From contig JALVFE010000016.1 in assembly GCA_027030245.1 (NCBI GenBank), positions 558,001 to 622,000 of the forward strand: 64,000 nucleotides of DNA, read 5' to 3'. The notes beneath the pieces were generated by a model. It did no database searches. It had not been told where the DNA came from and worked only from the letters and a program-made list of their open reading frames with translations. How positions within the stretch are numbered: position 1 is the stretch's first letter; the number at the start of each line of letters is the position of its first letter. Source of the DNA: Melioribacteraceae bacterium. Lineage in GTDB: Bacteria > Bacteroidota > Ignavibacteria > Ignavibacteriales > Melioribacteraceae. The position numbers and the translations under genes are program-made. Below, in pieces: positions 38,689-44,825 of this stretch.

Positions 38689-39678
38689 CTACCCTTCGTT
38701 TTGTTTTACATCAAAAACCGGATTATCTAATTTAGAAACAGCATCCCTTAAAGCTTCAATATTTAAAAATGCATAATACCTTTGTGTAGTGCTCGGATTG
38801 CTGTGTCCGAGAATTTGTTGAACTTGAAATAATGAAACACCTTTTCGCACCAATTCCGAACCGAACGAAATTCGCAAACTGTGAAAATGGAGTTGTTCAT
38901 TTAATCCGGCTTTTCTACAAGCTCTTTTAAAAGATTTAGAAACGTAATCACTGCTAAACTGCATTCCATCATCTTTGCAGAAAACAAAATTATTTCCATC
39001 TACCGAATAAACTTTCGGAATATATTTTCGTAAAATTCGTTTTGCTTTTTCGCTCAACGGAACAATCCTTACCTTTTTAACCTTTGTCATAAAATTCGAA
39101 GAGCCTATTGTTATTGAGCTTTCTGTTAAATCGACGTAATTCCATTTTAAGTTGACTACTTCGCCTAATCGGAGACCAGTTAACGAAACGAAAACCACAA
39201 TATCAAAAATTTTAGGTCGCAAAAATTTTTTAAGTGAATTTATTTCTTCCCGGGAAATTATTGCCGGTTTATTTTTCTGTTTTTTGGGCGGTTTTAAAAT
39301 ATTAAAATAATTAATTTTTAAATATTTAAGTTCAATGGCTCGATTAAGCGACGCCCGAATGGTACGCCAATAAACCAAGTTTTCAACTTTTGAAAATAGG
39401 AAGGAACGGAACTCCGCAACCATTTCTTTGTCAATCTCATGTAAATAAATGTCCCCGAAAAACTCGGAGAAATATTTGAAACTTGTTCGAATACTTCGCA
39501 ATGACGAAGGCGAAAGATTAGATTTATTTAATTTAATATCTTTTTCTATCCATTTTGATATTTTAATTTGTTTTATATTTGCCGGACTCTGAACGTTTAG
39601 ATTTGCAGCTATTTCATTTAGCAGTGCAATTGCTTCCGGCGTTAATCTTGATAATATTTCAGAATTCTTATTCATCAA
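38689..39678 (-). CDS. Second tyrosine recombinase (phage integrase family)
   Basis: 329 residues. An N-terminal SAM-like core-binding domain spans about 40-125 and the catalytic domain about 140-310. The active-site set is readable: first Arg in 'TGLRLGEVVNLKW', His-x-x-Arg in 'HSLRISFGSELVRKG', His in 'QQILGHSNPSTT' and the Tyr nucleophile in 'QRYYAFL'. The residue after the second Arg is Ile where His is usual, which is not expected to abolish activity. It is embedded in the middle of the replication operon, not at an element end, so dimer resolution or excision control is more likely than integration. It overlaps the 106-residue gene by 11 bp. Confidence 0.88.
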   Translation of the reverse strand: MMNKNSEILSRLTPEAIALLNEIAANLNVQSPANIKQIKISKWIEKDIKLNKSNLSPSSLRSIRTSFKYFSEFFGDIYLHEIDKEMVAEFRSFLFSKVENLVYWRTIRASLNRAIELKYLKINYFNILKPPKKQKNKPAIISREEINSLKKFLRPKIFDIVVFVSLTGLRLGEVVNLKWNYVDLTESSITIGSSNFMTKVKKVRIVPLSEKAKRILRKYIPKVYSVDGNNFVFCKDDGMQFSSDYVSKSFKRACRKAGLNEQLHFHSLRISFGSELVRKGVSLFQVQQILGHSNPSTTQRYYAFLNIEALRDAVSKLDNPVFDVKQNEG

Positions 39679-39988
39679 TTTCCGGTAAACCTATATTAGT
39701 CAAATCCAGATCGATGTTTGGGAAATCGCTGATATCATCTCCAATAGCCCCTATTTCCCATCCCAAAATATTTTTTGTATTCTCACCATTCAGAAACGCC
39801 TCAAAATCTCTGAATAAGTCATCTGCCCTTTCAATCATAGTTAATAATTCCAATTGCAACTCTCTTAAAACCGTTTTAAATATCCGTTCTTCTTTAGATT
39901 CCTTACCGGTTAGTCGCACTACAGCCGGTAACTGATCGGCAGCACTGTCAAAACCTTCTTTCACTTTTTTTAGTTCTTCGAGTGTCAT
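39668..39988 (-). CDS. Unknown acidic protein
   Basis: 106 residues, not recognised. The first 80 residues are predicted helical and charged ('EELKKVKEGFDSAADQL'), and the last 25 are very acidic ('IGDDISDFPNIDLDLTNIG'). An AAGGGA ribosome site lies eight bases before the ATG, just downstream of structured RNA B, whose U-run ends about 15 bases earlier. Read-through or refolding of that RNA would therefore decide whether this gene and the operon after it are expressed. Confidence 0.55.
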   Translation of the reverse strand: MTLEELKKVKEGFDSAADQLPAVVRLTGKESKEERIFKTVLRELQLELLTMIERADDLFRDFEAFLNGENTKNILGWEIGAIGDDISDFPNIDLDLTNIGLPEIDE

Positions 39989-40009
39989 TTTAATTTTCCC
40001 TTAAATAAA

Positions 40010-40069
40010 AAAAGCCGGTTGCGATTTGAGAGAGACGATCAAGAACTCTACAAACTGCAACCAGCTTTT
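40010..40069 (-). ncRNA. Structured RNA B: 13-bp stem terminator-like hairpin with a loop complementary to a nearby start site
   Basis: On the minus strand, 40069-40057 pairs with 40022-40010 over 13 bases (one U-G wobble, a C-A mismatch on the other strand), followed by a U7 run. The 34-base loop contains UUGAUCGUC (plus coordinates 40034-40042). Its complement GACGAUCAA occurs twice on the same strand: just upstream (40090-40098) and immediately before the start codon of the 326-residue gene (41289-41297). It therefore looks like a terminator or attenuator with a built-in pairing partner. Confidence 0.6.
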
Positions 40070-40182
40070 GCCCGTGTAAATTTGATTGTTTGATCGTCTT
40101 TTTCAAAAAATCAAAAAACAGCAGTTAATTCGTTAACTTCTACAATCAAAATATAAGGCAAGGTTTTTGATATAAAAATTGC

Positions 40183-40204
40183 AAAAAGTTGGTAAAAAGT
40201 TGGT
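40183..40204. repeat. Two tandem copies of an 11-bp word (AAAAAGTTGGT)
   Basis: Exact back-to-back copies at 40183-40193 and 40194-40204, in the 319-bp gap between the 326- and 106-residue genes. It could be an iteron-like or protein-binding site. Apart from RNA B nothing else is supported in that gap. Confidence 0.6.
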
Positions 40205-40307
40205 AGGATTTGATAAGAGTTAACTTATAGTAAAATCAAATTTTAAATAATGATTTAATTCAAATTTCTTTACGCGATTATCAAATAGATAAACACGTTT
40301 AATGCTT

Positions 40308-41288
40308 CTATTCAGAATTTACATCCATGCATGGAATAACTACGCGTTCAACTTCATCTTTTGCCTTTATACTAAGAGTAGTAAATGACTTATAAATCTT
40401 TTCATATTCTTTAGGTGCATCTTTAAAAACGCTTTCATTTAATAAGGCAATCTTTTTTTTGAAAAAATCCATTCTATTATATACCAGACCTTCGTCCATC
40501 TTGTTGTTTTTAATACTTTCAAATTCTTTATTATATACTCTCTCACGAAAAGCCTCTAAAATTATACCTAAGCGTTTTTGTGTAATTCTTTTTTTCCCTC
40601 TACCTCTCTTTTCTACGTATTCTTTTTTCACTTTTTCTATTAAACACTTATCTAATTCTTCCTCTGAAATATTATTTTCACTTTTATCTTTAATCTCAGT
40701 ATTTTTTCTTTCAATTACATTCGAATTTTCACTTAAACCTCTTAATATATTAGCCTTTTGCAGCTCGAAATATTTTTCATCTTCAAACTTTTGTTTATTA
40801 ATTTCTATTAACCTACCAATTTCATTTAAATCCATATTAACCAAATAAGATAGTCTCTCATAATCATCAATAAATTTATCGCGAAGCTTTTCCTTCTTTT
40901 TGATTATTCCCGAAATCTCTTTTTCCTTATCTTCGTTTTCTTGCATGCGTTTTTCCCATAATTCTCTTTCTTCTTTCCATTTTTTCAATAAAGCATTATC
41001 ACATCTTCCGTATTTATCAAATATTTCCAATTTTATACCTTCAGAATTATAATAAGCTGGTAAATATTTTTTATTTCTTGCACTCGGATATTTTCCGCGG
41101 TTAGTTACACCGGTTTTTACCCAATTAGTATAATTGTATAAAGGATTATTATCAGCTTTATTCACTTTACGCGGTTCTTTATCACGCAATTCATTTCGTT
41201 CTTTTACAATTAGCATCCTTTTCTCTCTAAGTTCAGCTAATTCTTCATCGATTTTACCAATTGCTTTTTCTAAATCTCTAACATTCAT
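40308..41288 (-). CDS. Unknown coiled-coil, highly charged protein
   Basis: 326 residues, not recognised. Long stretches of K and E with heptad spacing (about 1-45 and 105-215) indicate coiled coils around a small tryptophan- and tyrosine-containing patch ('NYTNWVKTGVTNRGKYP'). A basic segment 'EKRGRGKKRITQKRLGIIL' (about 225-245) could contact nucleic acid. The start codon is preceded directly by AAAAAGACGAUCAA, the sequence complementary to the loop of RNA B. Structured RNA C ends 23 bases upstream. An element-specific replication or regulatory protein is possible but unsupported by homology that I can see. Confidence 0.6.
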   Translation of the reverse strand: MNVRDLEKAIGKIDEELAELREKRMLIVKERNELRDKEPRKVNKADNNPLYNYTNWVKTGVTNRGKYPSARNKKYLPAYYNSEGIKLEIFDKYGRCDNALLKKWKEERELWEKRMQENEDKEKEISGIIKKKEKLRDKFIDDYERLSYLVNMDLNEIGRLIEINKQKFEDEKYFELQKANILRGLSENSNVIERKNTEIKDKSENNISEEELDKCLIEKVKKEYVEKRGRGKKRITQKRLGIILEAFRERVYNKEFESIKNNKMDEGLVYNRMDFFKKKIALLNESVFKDAPKEYEKIYKSFTTLSIKAKDEVERVVIPCMDVNSE

Positions 41289-41310
41289 TTGATCGTCTTT
41301 TTAATAAAAA

Positions 41311-41384
41311 AGTCCTTTCAGAATGCTACCAAACTCGTGTCCGAACGAGCATCCGGTTAATTACCGGAACATTCCAAAAGGACT
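41311..41384 (-). ncRNA. Structured RNA C: three-way junction with a 15-bp closing stem
   Basis: On the minus strand, 41384-41370 pairs with 41325-41311 over 15 bases, with two G-U wobbles that are mismatches on the plus strand. The enclosed 44 bases form two further hairpins, CCGGT/ACCGG (41353-41367) and CTCGT/ACGAG (41334-41349). A U-run follows, then 15-20 bases later the start of the 326-residue gene. It may be a terminator/attenuator or a regulatory leader. Confidence 0.6.
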
Positions 41385-41542
41385 AAAACTTATTCTATCG
41401 TTTTCGGACAATCTATTTGGTATTTATCTTTTTTTTAAAAAATTATTAAAATTCCGTTAAAATTCAAAGTATAATTTTTTCAAATTATTTACTTTTCATC
41501 TATTAAATTAATTTGATGAAAATATTTATTACTTACAAAATT

Positions 41543-41989
41543 CTACTTACTTAAAGATTCCAAATATTTCAGCTGTTTTTGAATCTCTTTCCTACTCGAT
41601 TCCGCTAATTGTATAATTAATTCAAATAAATTTTCCGCGTTCATCAGCTCCAATTCTTCTTTTTCCGTAAGTTTATCAAACACATTCAACTCCATTTCAT
41701 TACCCAAAATATTTAGCAAGGTTAAAATTTTATTAATATTATGTGCCAAATCCTTTCCGTTTCCTTTTTCAAGCGGTTTAATTTTGTTTATTTTAAAAAT
41801 ATTTTGCGAAACCGAAAAATTTTCTTTCAAATCTTTTCGTTTTTTGTAAAAATTTTCCGTTAACTTAACTTCGAACTCATCTTCACTCAACATCATTTCA
41901 ATAGGAAAACCCTTTTTGTTTAATACTTCTGCAGCATATCTTTTTTCAAATAATTTTTTATTATTGTTTTTTATTGATATAGTTTCCAT
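41543..41989 (-). CDS. Unknown protein
   Basis: 148 residues, not recognised. It is Lys/Glu/Asn-rich and probably helical in its second half ('AHNINKILTLLNILGNEM' and 'ENLFELIIQLAESSRKEIQ'). An AGGAGTTAAAG ribosome site precedes the ATG. It is the first gene after the integrase, at the point where element regulators are often found, but no helix-turn-helix is evident. Upstream (42000-42182) lie TCTTAATTAAGA-type palindromes. Confidence 0.55.
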   Translation of the reverse strand: METISIKNNNKKLFEKRYAAEVLNKKGFPIEMMLSEDEFEVKLTENFYKKRKDLKENFSVSQNIFKINKIKPLEKGNGKDLAHNINKILTLLNILGNEMELNVFDKLTEKEELELMNAENLFELIIQLAESSRKEIQKQLKYLESLSK

Positions 41990-42045
41990 CTTTAACTCCT
42001 TTATGTGTTTTAATGAATTAAAATAATTTTTTATTTACTGAATTT

Positions 42046-42057
42046 TCTTAATTAAGA
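42046..42057. promoter_or_regulatory. Palindrome TCTTAATTAAGA upstream of the first element operon gene
   Basis: A perfect 12-bp palindrome. An 11-base version occurs at 32656-32666 at the other end of the element, and related TTAAGA/TCTTAA words lie at 42080-42085 and 42147-42157. This makes it a candidate binding site for an element-encoded regulator; the protein is unknown. Confidence 0.35.
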
Positions 42058-42182
42058 TAAAAATAAGATAGCCGTTTTCTTAATCAGAACAATGTAAATC
42101 TTTTGATTTTAACTCGTTTTCGCATATTTTTGCTCCGTAAAATGAATATTAAGAAAATAAGATAAATAAGTGAGTCCTTTTC

Positions 42183-43217
42183 TTATTTATTATTTACCGT
42201 CCCAATCTTTTGAACCGCATCAAATAAATTTTGCGGTTGCAAATGGCTATATATTTGACTGGTTTTATAATCAGCATGGCCCAAAAGCTGTTGAACCACA
42301 TAAATATTTACTCCGCGCTGAACCAATTGTGAAGCGAAGCTATGGCGGAGAGAATGTAATTTAATATTGTCATTTAATTTAACCAGCCGGACCGCTTTCT
42401 TAAATTTTTTACTCACGTAATCCACTGTCAACTTAACCCCTTTGATCCGGTAAAACACATAATCGCGTTCAGAATTCAAAGTTCTAATTTTCGGCACCCG
42501 CCGTTTTAAGACAAAATACAAAGTATCATTAATCGGTATAATACGTTCTTTTTTACTCTTTGTAGTAAACTCGGCCGTATTTTTAACCGTAATAATCCTC
42601 TCGGATAAATTCACCGCATTCCATTCCAAATTACAAAGCTCACCGGCACGCATCCCGGTATGAAAAGCAGTTATATAAAAATCCCGCAAAAATTCTTCTT
42701 TTACAGCATTGAGTATTAAATTGAATTCGTCATTAGTGATAAATACCGGATTTTTTGTTTTGACCTTTGGAACGTTAACTTTATTGAATGGATTAATTTT
42801 TATGTATTCCCAATCGATAGCCTTATTGAACGCAGCTTTTAAGGTCCGGTAATATAAGAGCGCAGCAGATTCAGAACGCTTGAATGTGTTTGTTATAAAC
42901 TGATCAATTAATTTAGGTGAAATTTGAGTTAATAATAAATTTCCGGTGAATTTAATAAGCATTCTGAAAGATAATCTAACTGAGCGCAGATAAGAATCCG
43001 TCTTTGTTCTACTTAAATAACCGCAGTATTCTTTCTCAAAAGAAGAAAGAGAAATCTTTTTGAACTTTATCTCCGATTCTAAAAGTTTTTGAAACTCCGA
43101 AAGCACTTTTAGTGCTTCGGATTTTAATTTTTTCTTAGTCGATTTTGTTGTCAACTTGCCGTTTTTCAGATATACGATTTGATAGAAAGGCGACTTAGAA
43201 TTTTTAGTTAAATACAT
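42183..43217 (-). CDS. int: Tyrosine recombinase/integrase of the tRNA-Thr element
   Basis: 344 residues from the ATG at 43217, which has GGAGA six bases upstream; an ATG four codons earlier (43229) has no ribosome site. An N-terminal core-binding domain is followed by the catalytic domain: first Arg in 'TGMRAGELCNLEW', His-x-x-Arg in 'HSLRHSFASQLVQRG', His in 'QQLLGHADYKTS' and the Tyr nucleophile in 'QIYSHL'. It lies 86 bp from attR, the usual place for the integrase that acts on the tRNA site. It is about 30% similar by eye to the second recombinase, so the two are not a recent duplication. Confidence 0.94.
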   Translation of the reverse strand: MYLTKNSKSPFYQIVYLKNGKLTTKSTKKKLKSEALKVLSEFQKLLESEIKFKKISLSSFEKEYCGYLSRTKTDSYLRSVRLSFRMLIKFTGNLLLTQISPKLIDQFITNTFKRSESAALLYYRTLKAAFNKAIDWEYIKINPFNKVNVPKVKTKNPVFITNDEFNLILNAVKEEFLRDFYITAFHTGMRAGELCNLEWNAVNLSERIITVKNTAEFTTKSKKERIIPINDTLYFVLKRRVPKIRTLNSERDYVFYRIKGVKLTVDYVSKKFKKAVRLVKLNDNIKLHSLRHSFASQLVQRGVNIYVVQQLLGHADYKTSQIYSHLQPQNLFDAVQKIGTVNNK

Positions 43218-43221
43218 GATT

Positions 43222-43244
43222 TTCTCCATAATTTTTATGGAGAA
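43222..43244 (-). promoter_or_regulatory. Hairpin masking the integrase ribosome binding site
   Basis: A perfect 10-bp inverted repeat TTCTCCATAA/TTATGGAGAA with a 3-base loop. On the integrase message the 3' arm contains GGAG, the Shine-Dalgarno, and the start codon follows four bases later, so the folded hairpin should block initiation. Confidence 0.65.
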
Positions 43245-43302
43245 TCCAATGGAGTTGAAGGAAAGTATAGTTTTTGAAAGTGTTTTTAAAACAATCCTGT
43301 TT

Positions 43303-43349
43303 ATTTGTAATCAGCCGGTCGGCGGTTCGAGTCCGTCCGCCAGCTCAAA
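43303..43349 (+). other. attR (47-bp direct repeat of tRNA-Thr 3' half)
   Basis: Exact copy of 31891-31937. It is followed at once by a terminator hairpin, as expected for the displaced natural 3' end of the tRNA-Thr transcription unit. Confidence 0.92.
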
Positions 43350-43352
43350 TTA

Positions 43353-43378
43353 ACCCGATGTTTTGCATCGGGTTTTTT
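43353..43378 (+). terminator. Terminator of the original tRNA-Thr unit, displaced by the element
   Basis: ACCCGATG/CATCGGGT stem (43353-43360 and 43366-43373) followed by TTTTT, four bases after attR. Confidence 0.85.
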
Positions 43379-43463
43379 GTTTTTGTTCTGATCACAAATT
43401 TATATGTAACCTGCATATTTGCCCTCGTATCATTTAATAATTCCGGGAATTATTTTGTTTTAT

Positions 43464-43491
43464 GTAGGGAACAACCATGGTTGTTCCCTAC
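43464..43491. repeat. 28-bp perfect palindrome (REP, GTAGGG...CCCTAC type)
   Basis: Starts GTAGGGAACAACC and is fully self-complementary. The 22 bases before it (from 43442) recur before the near-identical copy at 44208-44235. It lies 16 bp from the end of the RayT gene. Confidence 0.88.
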
Positions 43492-43507
43492 AATTTATAA
43501 ATCAATA

Positions 43508-44017
43508 TTATATTTCCAAATTCTCAACGTTGTCTTCCAATTCCCATTTCATTGGATTTTCGATTATGTATTTCCGGATATAATATAATTCCTTTTCGTT
43601 TCTGATTATCCTATCGTAAAACGAACGCTGCCATTGGAAATTTTTGTTTTTGTGATCATGGGCGTATTTGCTGACAGCCGCTTTAAATGACCCGACAATA
43701 TTGCTTAATGTTCGACTCTCCCGATGTAGGGTCGAGGCATGCCTCGACCCTACGGTGTTATTTTTTTCTGTGATAATTATTATTCCGTGAATATGATTTG
43801 GCATTATTATGTATTCATCCAGCTTAACGCATGAATAATGCAAAGGTATTTCTTCCCAACATTTATTTACATGTTTTCCCAGTTTATTCAATTTCATTTT
43901 ACCGTTTTTTATCCTTCCGAAAAACGGTACATGTTTTTTTACGCATATTGTTATATAATACCAACCGGCAATGGAATAATCATATTCTTTTAAGCGCGTT
44001 GGCTTTCTGGTTTTCAT
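43508..44017 (-). CDS. REP-associated tyrosine transposase (RayT, IS200-like HUH family)
   Basis: A 169-residue single-strand transposase-like protein. The HUH metal site is 'MPNHIHGIII' (His75, His77), and the Tyr nucleophile is Tyr134 in 'RSFYDRIIRN', with 'YIRKYIIENPMKW' after it; all catalytic parts are intact. RayT proteins act on repetitive extragenic palindromes. Residues 89-98 ('VGSRHASTLH') are encoded by a perfect 28-bp palindrome of the GTAGGG...CCCTAC type, so the gene carries a REP within its own frame, in a region that is variable in the family. Two further REPs flank the gene. It sits between attR and an older tRNA 3'-end copy. Confidence 0.9.
   Translation of the reverse strand: MKTRKPTRLKEYDYSIAGWYYITICVKKHVPFFGRIKNGKMKLNKLGKHVNKCWEEIPLHYSCVKLDEYIIMPNHIHGIIIITEKNNTVGSRHASTLHRESRTLSNIVGSFKAAVSKYAHDHKNKNFQWQRSFYDRIIRNEKELYYIRKYIIENPMKWELEDNVENLEI
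43726..43753. repeat. 28-bp perfect palindrome inside the RayT coding sequence
   Basis: Begins GTAGGGTCGAGGC and ends CCCTAC. It shares its outer six bases and total length with the REPs at 43464 and 44208 but has a different inner arm. It is in frame with no stop codon. Confidence 0.88.
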
Positions 44018-44047
44018 AATGGTAATAGATAAACAGATACAAATAAA

Positions 44048-44108
44048 TAATCAGCCGGTCGGCGGTTCTTCCACTGGAATCCCTTCGGGAGAGTCCGTCC
44101 GCCAGCTC
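44048..44108 (+). other. Interrupted copy of the tRNA-Thr 3' end (old attachment-site remnant)
   Basis: 44048-44068 and 44091-44108 match the tRNA 3' half exactly. Between them, at the T-loop, 22 bases are inserted that form two tandem 11-base mini-hairpins (TTCC-ACT-GGAA and TCCC-TTC-GGGA). It is not a functional tRNA. Confidence 0.85.
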
Positions 44109-44112
44109 GCAT

Positions 44113-44143
44113 AAGCTCGATGTTTCTCTCATCGAGCTTTTTT
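44113..44143 (+). terminator. Second copy of the tRNA-type terminator
   Basis: AAGCTCGATG/CATCGAGCTT stem (44113-44122 and 44130-44139) followed by a T-run. It takes the same position after the att remnant as the terminator after attR. Confidence 0.85.
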
Positions 44144-44207
44144 TATTTTTCCCATCCTTTGATTACTGAGATAATTTATTTCTTCTCCGGGAATTATTTT
44201 GTTTTAT

Positions 44208-44235
44208 GTAGGGAACAACCATGGTTGTTCCTTAC
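44208..44235. repeat. REP palindrome, second copy (one mismatch)
   Basis: Same 28-base unit as 43464-43491 with one C-to-T change in the last arm, and the same 22-base upstream flank from 44186. The stretch 44144-44340 holds nothing else that I can support. Confidence 0.85.
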
Positions 44236-44346
44236 CACAACATATTATCAAATTTATATTAAATTTCAATCAATATCCGCTCCTTTTTTAACCAAATCTT
44301 TTTGAATTACTAAAACAAATTTTTGTACATAACAACTTGACCTCTG

Positions 44347-44382
44347 TTGACAAATTAACTATATTTCGTTAAATAACGAAAT
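44347..44382 (+). promoter_or_regulatory. ars promoter and ArsR operator
   Basis: TTGACA (44347-44352) and TAAATA (44370-44375) are separated by 17 bp. A perfect inverted repeat ATTTCGTTA-AA-TAACGAAAT (44363-44382) covers the -10 box and runs into the first possible start codon, so bound ArsR would block RNA polymerase. Confidence 0.75.
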
Positions 44383-44392
44383 GAGATTTGCA

Positions 44393-44740
44393 ATGTTAAA
44401 TGAAAAAATAAAATTATTCAAGGCTTTATCTGATCCCAACCGGCTGAGAATACTAAAAATGCTTCAATACAAACCACTCTGCGTTTGCGAAGTGACTTCA
44501 TTACTGAATCTTGCTACATCCACTGTTTCCAAACACTTGCATATCTTGAAAGAAGCCGGTTTTATTATAGAGAAGAAAGACGGGAAATGGGTTTACTATT
44601 TTATTAATAACAATCCCGATGATAAAAGGGTAACCAGAATTTTAATGGAATTGGACTTTTGGATTTCGGATAATCAACAAATTGTATCGGATTTGAGAAA
44701 AATAGAAGATTTGGATAAACAACTCGCATGTACACCTTAA
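44393..44740 (+). CDS. arsR: Arsenic-responsive repressor ArsR (ArsR/SmtB family)
   Basis: 115 residues from the ATG at 44393; an in-frame ATG at 44381 lies inside the operator and upstream of the likely transcript start, so it is less probable. The winged helix is complete ('LLNLATSTVSKHLHILKEAG' is the recognition region). The As(III)-binding pair is in 'PLCVCEV' at the DNA-binding helix, as in the classical ELCVCDL motif. With arsenite bound the protein should release the inverted repeat at 44363-44382 and derepress the locus. A third Cys near the C-terminus ('LACTP') might be an extra ligand. Confidence 0.93.
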   Translation: MLNEKIKLFKALSDPNRLRILKMLQYKPLCVCEVTSLLNLATSTVSKHLHILKEAGFIIEKKDGKWVYYFINNNPDDKRVTRILMELDFWISDNQQIVSDLRKIEDLDKQLACTP

Positions 44741-44750
44741 CAAATATTTC

Positions 44751-44769
44751 ATTTCGTTAATTATGAAAT
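44751..44769 (+). promoter_or_regulatory. Possible second ArsR operator between arsR and arsM
   Basis: ATTTCGTTAATTATGAAAT shares its left arm exactly with the operator before arsR, but the right arm is imperfect. It could give separate arsenic control of arsM. Confidence 0.45.
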
Positions 44770-44825
44770 TATAATTTGCAGAATATTCCGTTTTTCTAAA
44801 TGAATACAAGAGAAAGGAAAATCTT

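Larger units (their letters stand above)
31891..43349. mobile_element. 11.4-kb tRNA-Thr-integrated element with recombinases, primase and an orphan tape-measure gene
   Basis: Bounded by a 47-bp exact direct repeat of the tRNA-Thr 3' half (31891-31937 and 43303-43349). The integrase lies at the right end. All 12 plausible genes are on the minus strand. Reading along that strand they are: integrase, two unknown proteins, a small unknown, a second tyrosine recombinase, two small proteins, primase, DUF3987, tape-measure protein, a small unknown and a PD-(D/E)XK nuclease. There are no conjugation genes and no capsid, portal or terminase genes. Neither resistance cargo nor a toxin is recognisable. 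A phage satellite is the simplest reading; a decayed prophage or mobilizable island are alternatives. Confidence 0.88.

Noticed and set aside
40010-41384. Retron or group II intron for the structured RNAs
   Set aside because: No reverse transcriptase gene anywhere in the window, and none of the intron domain V sequence is recognisable.
31891-43349. Complete prophage
   Set aside because: Only the tape-measure gene is virion-related; capsid, portal, terminase, lysis and other tail genes are all absent from the interval.
44048-44108. Second tRNA gene
   Set aside because: Only the 3' part is present and its T-loop is broken by a 22-base insert; no D-arm or 5' acceptor strand precedes it.
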